A DNA stretch of 42,329 nt from NCBI GenBank assembly GCA_900696515.1, contig CAADGK010000023.1, positions 1 through 42,329 of the forward strand, given 5' to 3'. The notes beneath the pieces are model-generated. The model made no database searches, was not told the DNA's origin, and saw nothing but the letters and a program-made list of their open reading frames with translations. The position numbers and the translations under genes were made by a program. The stretch comes from an uncultured Nitrosospira sp. GTDB lineage: Bacteria; Nitrospirota; Nitrospiria; Nitrospirales; Nitrospiraceae. Positions 40,601 through 42,329 of the stretch are shown here, piece by piece (the first letter of the stretch is position 1; each line of letters opens with the position of its first letter).

Positions 40601-41140
40601 CGCCTGCACCTCAAGGTAGAAATGATCCTTCCCGAAAATCTCTTGAAATTCTCCGGCCACCGCCATGGCCCCGGCCATGTCGTTCTGGCCGATGAGGTAG
40701 GGAATCTCCCCGCTCAGACAGCCTGAAAGGGCAATGATCCCGTCGTGATGCAGCTTGAGCAGTTCTTTGTCGATTCGCGGTTTGTAATAGAATCCTTCCA
40801 GATATCCTTTGCTCACCAGCTTGATCAGGTTCTGGTATCCGGTCAGATTTCTCGCGAGCAAAATCAGGTGATAATAATCGTTATGCGCCAGTCCGCTGTC
40901 TTTCTTGGCATGTCGGCTGCCCAATGCCATATAGGCTTCACAGCCGATGATCGGTTTGACTCCCGCCTCTTTTGCTTTGCGGTAAAACTCAACGGCACCG
41001 AACATATTGCCATGGTCGGTCATGGCGACAGCCGGCTGGTTGAATGCCTTGATTTGGCGCACCAGCGGATCGATCTGGTTGGCGCCGTCCAGGAGGCTGA
41101 ATTGTGTGTGCAGATGCAGATGAACGAAGGAGGATGCCAC
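37676..41140 (-). CDS. dnaE: DNA polymerase III subunit alpha
   Basis: DnaE is the replicative polymerase core. With the GTG start at 41140 the protein is 1154 residues, normal for type 1 DnaE. The N-terminal PHP domain is visible (VHLHLHTQFSLLDG, MTDHGNMFGAVEFYRKA, GCEAYMAL). The catalytic aspartates are in LPDIDMDFCMDRRGEVINYV, and the finger region has YALRITDLDPLVYTLLFERF. An HhH and an OB-fold domain follow (VKICGVIAAVKSM, TEVIVFPDLF, IVRMTGTIDRG). The start is uncertain because GTG 41140 has no Shine-Dalgarno site; a GTG at 41233 would add 31 residues outside the conserved PHP start. It lies between a coiled-coil/HhH gene and accA, all on the reverse strand, likely an operon. Intact. 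Confidence 0.97.
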   Translation of the reverse strand: MASSFVHLHLHTQFSLLDGANQIDPLVRQIKAFNQPAVAMTDHGNMFGAVEFYRKAKEAGVKPIIGCEAYMALGSRHAKKDSGLAHNDYYHLILLARNLTGYQNLIKLVSKGYLEGFYYKPRIDKELLKLHHDGIIALSGCLSGEIPYLIGQNDMAGAMAVAGEFQEIFGKDHFYLEVQANGLDHQRIANAGLVDIHKKLGIPMAGTNDCHYLTKDDARPHELMLCLQTGKTLSDPHRMKFDTDQLYVKSTEEISPAFAEFPGAVTNTCRIADHCELDLPLNKTFLPQYRIPEGFSDRESYLEHLALTGLKERLKERPSRIQSAVYDQRLREELMVICSMGFAGYFLIVWDIIRFARSRGIPVGPGRGSAAGSLAAYALRITDLDPLVYTLLFERFLNPERVSLPDIDMDFCMDRRGEVINYVVDKYGNDHVAQIITFGTLGAKAAIRDVGRVLEMSYADADKVAKLVPNQLNISLQQALDTEPRLRELVDSDPKVKELMANAQSLEGLARHASTHAAGIVISEGPLTDHVPLYKGANDEIVTQYSMGDVEKIGLVKFDFLGLKTLTMIRRAETLINDRHPDAPPLVIDRVSFDDPATFALLSSGKTTGLFQLESSGMRDLLTGLKPDRFEDIIAIIALYRPGPMDLIPDFIKRKQGKVTITYEVPELEPILKDTYGVIVYQEQVMAIANKIAGFSLGQADILRRAMGKKKPEEMEKLRVKFVDGAKEKKIPEKKAEKLYELIQKFAGYGFNKSHAAAYAVVCYQTAYLKTHYPTEFMAALMTTDMGNQDKLVGYFTECRDLGIKVLGPDVNASHKHFAVAEGAIRFGLAAIKNVGEGAVESVLDVRSKTGSFTSFFDFCRRVDLHKTNKRMLEGLIKTGAFDSTGARRSQLMAVLDQAVEEGAAVQRERECGQTSIFGEEVNGHGMSAPLPIPPLPAVPEWDQAQRLKYERELTGFYISAHPLTRYEAMLGALSTTTTTGLKDCADGSEVKICGVIAAVKSMLTKKGDRMAYLTIEDLQGTTEVIVFPDLFKTAGELMTPERIVRMTGTIDRGDKGTKLRGSKIEPLAEVQAQSIKRIRIRLTDHPDVREQLPRLADVFRRHPGNTTVSMLFRTQARLEAETNPLPNVTVCPSDHFVSDVEEVLGKGALSLLS

Positions 41141-41254
41141 GAGCGAGATTGTAGTGAGGGTGAAGGGAGGAGTCAACGGCAGAGCAGGACCGGCTGTTCC
41201 TGTGCCGGAAGCCGGCCCCGGCAAGCGATGCACGCCGCCGCCGGTCTTATCCGG

Positions 41255-42329
41255 CTAGAGCCGTTCCTTGTATTTTTGGAAGTGGTGTTTCTTGGCCGCC
41301 GCCATCCAATTTTCACGCTTGATCCGTTCTGGATCGGTCGCGAGTTTCTTGGCGATTTTCTCTATGTCCTCCGGTTTCCATCGGGCAATTTGGATAAACG
41401 TTCGGGTCCCGAGCTTCTGCAGTGTCTCCGCGAAGACCGGGCTGATGCCCTGGATTTTCTTGAGGTCGTCGCCCTGGGCCGGCTTGCTGCGCTTGGAGGT
41501 GCCGCTGGGAGCCGTGGTTCCCTCCTCATCCTGGCGAGGTTGGGGAGCGGGGGCCGTTGTCGCGGCCGGGGGCGTGCGCAGGGTCGCGCGCAGTTCTTTA
41601 AGCCGTTTTTGTAGGCGCTCGATCTGCTCGTCTTTCTCAGGAATGCTCTGCACCTCGTTTTTGAGCGCATCGCGTTCGGTGTGAAGGGCCTGCAGTTCAC
41701 CCTGCAACGCGGCAAGCTGTTCGTCTCGTTCCAGAACCCGTTGCTCATCGAGGTGATGCCGGGCGTGGAGATCTTCGTGGACCTGGCTCTGTTCACGGAG
41801 CTTCGCGGTCTCGTGTTCAAGTGCCTGGACGGTTTGGGCGTGGGTTCGCTCCCATTCCGTAATCGTGGCTTCTTTTTCTCTCAGGAGGTGGGTCATCGGT
41901 ACGAGGTCTTCAATCCGCTGGTCGCGGTCTGCCAGGGTCTGTTCGAGTTGCTGGATCGTGGTGCGATGGGCGGCTTCCCGGTCGCTGAGCTCGATTTCCA
42001 GCTGGTGGATGCGGTCTTGGGCCGTTTCGAGCTGCTTGACCTGGGTACGGAGCCGATCCCGGTCGGCCAATCCCTCGTTGAGCTGCGCGATGTGGTCACG
42101 CAGGACACGGGTCTCTTCCTTGAGTACTTCCCGCGCCTGCTCGGCAGCCTGGCAGGCCTGTTGCGATCCACGGAGCTCGTCGATATGGGCGGCGGCAAGA
42201 GTGTCAAATTCTTTGATCCGCCGGTCGCGGTCGGCGAGGGTCTGTTCGAGTTGCTGGATCGTGGTGCGATGGGCGGCTTCCCGGTCGCTGAGTTCGATTT
42301 CCAGCTGGTGGATGCGGTCTTGGGCCGTC
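41255..42329 (-). CDS. Coiled-coil protein with C-terminal HhH-like domain (N-terminal part outside window)
   Basis: The frame is open from the window edge to the stop at 41255, at least 357 residues; the true start lies outside. A long coiled coil (AQDRIHQLEIELSDREAAH, RDQRIEDLVPMTHLLREKE) carries a 101-residue duplicated segment. After a Pro/Ala/Thr linker the last ~70 residues (DDLKKIQGISPVFAETLQKL, GTRTFIQIARWKPEDIEKIA, KRENWMAAAKKHHFQKYKER) form the helix-hairpin-helix-like domain that in many proteins is annotated as a 'Flap endonuclease-1-like' or predicted helix-hairpin-helix protein. It may bind DNA or a protein partner. It is 114 bases upstream of dnaE on the same strand. Its role, perhaps as an assembly or chromosome-linked factor, is unknown. 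Confidence 0.8.
   Translation of the reverse strand, partial: TAQDRIHQLEIELSDREAAHRTTIQQLEQTLADRDRRIKEFDTLAAAHIDELRGSQQACQAAEQAREVLKEETRVLRDHIAQLNEGLADRDRLRTQVKQLETAQDRIHQLEIELSDREAAHRTTIQQLEQTLADRDQRIEDLVPMTHLLREKEATITEWERTHAQTVQALEHETAKLREQSQVHEDLHARHHLDEQRVLERDEQLAALQGELQALHTERDALKNEVQSIPEKDEQIERLQKRLKELRATLRTPPAATTAPAPQPRQDEEGTTAPSGTSKRSKPAQGDDLKKIQGISPVFAETLQKLGTRTFIQIARWKPEDIEKIAKKLATDPERIKRENWMAAAKKHHFQKYKERL

Overview
The window looks like chromosomal DNA of a GC-rich Gram-negative bacterium. Gene content and style (secreted HAF, FG-GAP, Sel1 and RTX proteins among single-copy housekeeping genes) would fit a Nitrospira-like (Nitrospirota) genome. This is an inference from gene style; no rRNA or other strict taxonomic marker lies in the window. 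I saw no tRNA, rRNA, CRISPR array, transposase or phage gene.

Layout. 1-1.1 kb: 3' end of a cadherin-repeat surface protein. 1.2-5.7 kb: small accessory genes (SnoaL-like secreted protein, membrane protein, exported Sm-like protein, family I pyrophosphatase, two small membrane proteins, hemerythrin-like protein). 5.8-7.4 kb: release factor 3 (prfC). 7.6-9.4 kb: secreted HAF-repeat protein. 9.6-15.5 kb: the most unusual block. Two exported Sel1-repeat proteins face a three-gene reverse operon: a TPR protein, a 478-aa exported protein whose C-terminus resembles a papain-fold Cys/His/Asp domain, and a 271-aa exported protein sharing its N-terminal pattern. 15.8-18.7 kb: a polytopic membrane protein and a seven-repeat FG-GAP propeller.

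18.9-22.3 kb: a reverse operon for lysine catabolism: saccharopine dehydrogenase-like enzyme, ALDH7-type aminoadipate-semialdehyde dehydrogenase (ATGA overlap), then a VOC-fold protein with a His/His/Glu metal-site pattern. 22.3-23.8 kb: small hypothetical genes, including a tightly coupled pair of very small ORFs. 24.0-26.0 kb: an AraC-type regulator divergent from a SAM methyltransferase, with three phased GATAAA boxes between them. 26.2-29.5 kb: two tandem RTX proteins with nearly the same C-terminal secretion domain, followed by a decayed copy of the methyltransferase 3' end, so the region has a duplication history.

30.0-35.0 kb: an exported TPR protein, an aldo/keto reductase, and a closely packed run of DUF488 protein, 51-aa membrane protein, 5'-truncated ECF sigma factor and PP_4765-type flavoprotein. 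35.1-42.3 kb: a coiled-coil envelope protein, a ferritin-like diiron protein, then a reverse-strand housekeeping run: a coiled-coil/HhH protein (cut by the window edge), dnaE and accA.

The best candidates for something undescribed are the 9.6-15.5 kb Sel1/TPR/papain-like block, the VOC protein in the lysine operon and the exported Sm-like protein. Start sites were chosen by Shine-Dalgarno spacing, signal peptide position and family length; doubtful starts are flagged in each entry.
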